This document shows positions 6,818-7,524 of a stretch of DNA of 7,524 nucleotides, piece by piece; within the stretch, counting starts at the first letter, position 1; each line of letters opens with the position of its first letter. The DNA comes from Deltaproteobacteria bacterium (GTDB taxonomy: Bacteria; Desulfobacterota; Dissulfuribacteria; Dissulfuribacterales; UBA3076). The stretch covers positions 1 to 7,524 of the forward strand of contig WTCF01000094.1 in NCBI GenBank assembly GCA_013138705.1, read 5' to 3'. Below the pieces are notes generated by a model, which was given only the letters and a program-made list of their open reading frames with translations, was not told the DNA's origin and searched no databases. The translations under genes were made by a program, and so were the position numbers.

Positions 6818-7123
6818 CTACAGAACAATACAACGATCACAATCTTTCATTATTTCGACATTCCGCATCTGGGTACCAAAGTCCTGATCCTTGACAATTG
6901 GTATGGGCCTATCAATCTTGAAAGATTCAAAGCACAAGCTGCAAAGGCTTATATGGCAAATCCCCTCCAGTTCGGTGAACCTCTCGTTTTTAGTCAGGAA
7001 AACCCCCCGATTAGTGAGAAAAATCGTTACTTTCTTTCCCGCCCTATGCGCCGCCTTGGTAATGCCGATCAGATGATCGATGTGTCTGTCGGAACTAACT
7101 AAAATGCCTAACTTGTCATTCAT
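6818..7123 (-). CDS. DsrE-like sulfur-relay family protein with two CxxC motifs
   Basis: 101 residues. It opens MNDKLGILVSSDRHIDHLIG, a typical DsrE-superfamily first strand and helix, then GKKVTIFLTNRGVFLTKNE (29-47), the second strand of the fold. ISLCSLC (58-64) holds Cys61, at the position I recall as the conserved cysteine of DsrE-like proteins in sulfate reducers, and forms a CxxC with Cys64. QDFGTQMRNVEIMKDCDRCIVL (80-101) is the usual C-terminal helix and strand, with a second CxxC (Cys95, Cys98). Cys56 is a fifth cysteine. Relatives bind persulfide on a cysteine and hand sulfur to a partner; the double CxxC could also bind a metal or undergo dithiol exchange. It lies 12 bases after cooS with AGAGG just before the ATG, so it is co-transcribed with the CO dehydrogenase gene. 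Family assignment is by pattern, not a search. Confidence 0.7.
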   Translation of the reverse strand: MNDKLGILVSSDRHIDHLIGITKAAHRAGKKVTIFLTNRGVFLTKNERFTELEGICHISLCSLCFESFKIDRPIPIVKDQDFGTQMRNVEIMKDCDRCIVL

Positions 7124-7135
7124 ATCCCCTCTGAA

Positions 7136-7524
7136 CTATCCCCCCGGCCCATGGCACCCCACATCGAGCAGAGGTGTGGCCTCGAGTTCACGCCTCATGG
7201 CCATGTCAAAGAGGACTCGCTCCTTTTTCTTGTCCAGACCGAGGCCCTGGCGCCTTTGGTTTATTTTATCAATCATTTTATTGGCAAAATCATTGGATGT
7301 CTCGGCCATGTCCCACATTCCTCCATAGAGATTTTCCATCTCCTTGAAGCAATAGTCAGTAACCACCTTGGAGCCTGTTGTGGGGAACCCTGGCCCAAAG
7401 ACCACATAAACACCACTTGAGACAAAGTACTGCCCGATGGACACTGCCTTTTCACTCATCCATTGAGGGGCGCAGCCCACTGCCGGAAGATCACTTATAT
7501 CATTGCCAAGACCGCCGGTTTTTA
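7136..7524 (-). CDS. cooS: Anaerobic Ni-containing CO dehydrogenase catalytic subunit, C-terminal part (5' end outside window)
   Basis: 129 C-terminal residues of a protein normally about 630-670 long; the frame stays open to the window's right edge and the TAG is at 7136-7138. The enzyme interconverts CO and CO2 at a Ni-Fe-S C-cluster with two electrons. Signatures in order are GLGNDISDLPAVG, CAPQWMSEKAVSIGQYFVSSG, VYVVFGPGFPTTGSKVVTDY and ENLYGGMW, then a helical end with DKKKERVLFDMAMRREL. The Lys in SEKA (codon 7448-7450) corresponds to catalytic Lys563 of C. hydrogenoformans CODH-II. The nearest C-cluster cysteine in family members lies about 37 residues earlier and so is outside the window. 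A tail of about 16 residues after MAMRREL ends DVGCHGPGG, with one Cys and one His. It leads an operon with three small DsrE-superfamily-like genes. It may serve CO oxidation or the Wood-Ljungdahl pathway. Confidence 0.93.
   Translation of the reverse strand, partial: KTGGLGNDISDLPAVGCAPQWMSEKAVSIGQYFVSSGVYVVFGPGFPTTGSKVVTDYCFKEMENLYGGMWDMAETSNDFANKMIDKINQRRQGLGLDKKKERVLFDMAMRRELEATPLLDVGCHGPGG

Noticed and set aside
6645..7420. Plus-strand frames opposite the DsrE-like genes and cooS
   Set aside because: The minus-strand frames have recognisable family patterns, ribosome binding sites and operon spacing; the plus-strand ones have none.
7478..7480. GTG on the minus strand as the start of a separate 114-residue protein
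   Set aside because: The frame continues to the window edge and the upstream residues (GLGNDISDLPA) are CooS sequence, so this is an internal Val codon.
1..7524. CRISPR arrays, tRNA or rRNA genes, insertion-sequence transposases
   Set aside because: No regularly spaced repeats, no cloverleaf or rRNA-like stretch and no transposase motifs were seen on either strand.

Overview
The window looks like a chromosomal stretch from an anaerobic bacterium of moderate G+C content, most likely a Desulfobacterota (deltaproteobacterial) relative, possibly a sulfate or sulfur metaboliser. That assignment is inferred from the gene set: yebC-ruvCAB followed by a Lon-like protease, a Ni-dependent CO dehydrogenase, and small DsrE-superfamily proteins. 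No rRNA or other strict marker is present.

Plus strand, left to right. The end of an unrecognised membrane-anchored protein (to 290) is followed by a 66-base leader. Then comes a tightly packed run: yebC (357-1106), ruvC (1109-1621), ruvA (1621-2256), ruvB (2253-3275) and a YcbZ/LonH-like Lon-family protease (3278-5689). The spacings are 2 bases, a 1-base TGATG overlap, a 4-base ATGA overlap and 2 bases, so these five genes are almost certainly one coupled operon. YebC acts on translation. RuvA and RuvB drive branch migration of Holliday junctions, which RuvC cleaves. The protease has an intact Ser/Lys centre but a strikingly eroded ATPase site.

The protease stop codon lies inside the left end of a 109-base imperfect palindromic element (5686-5794), which looks like a dispersed repeat. 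It is followed by a well-started 161-residue gene of unknown function (5817-6302).

Minus strand, read from the right edge leftwards. The C-terminal third of the CO dehydrogenase catalytic-subunit core (cooS, cut by the window edge) is followed 12 bases later by a DsrE-like protein, 12 bases later by a DsrF-like protein, and 12 bases later by a 56-residue protein (6311-6481) that resembles the two ends of DsrH/TusB with the middle missing. The order E-F-H mirrors dsrEFH/tusDCB. A miniature DsrEFH-like set attached to a CO dehydrogenase is the most interesting feature of the window. This minus-strand operon converges on the 161-residue gene with only 8 bases between stop codons.
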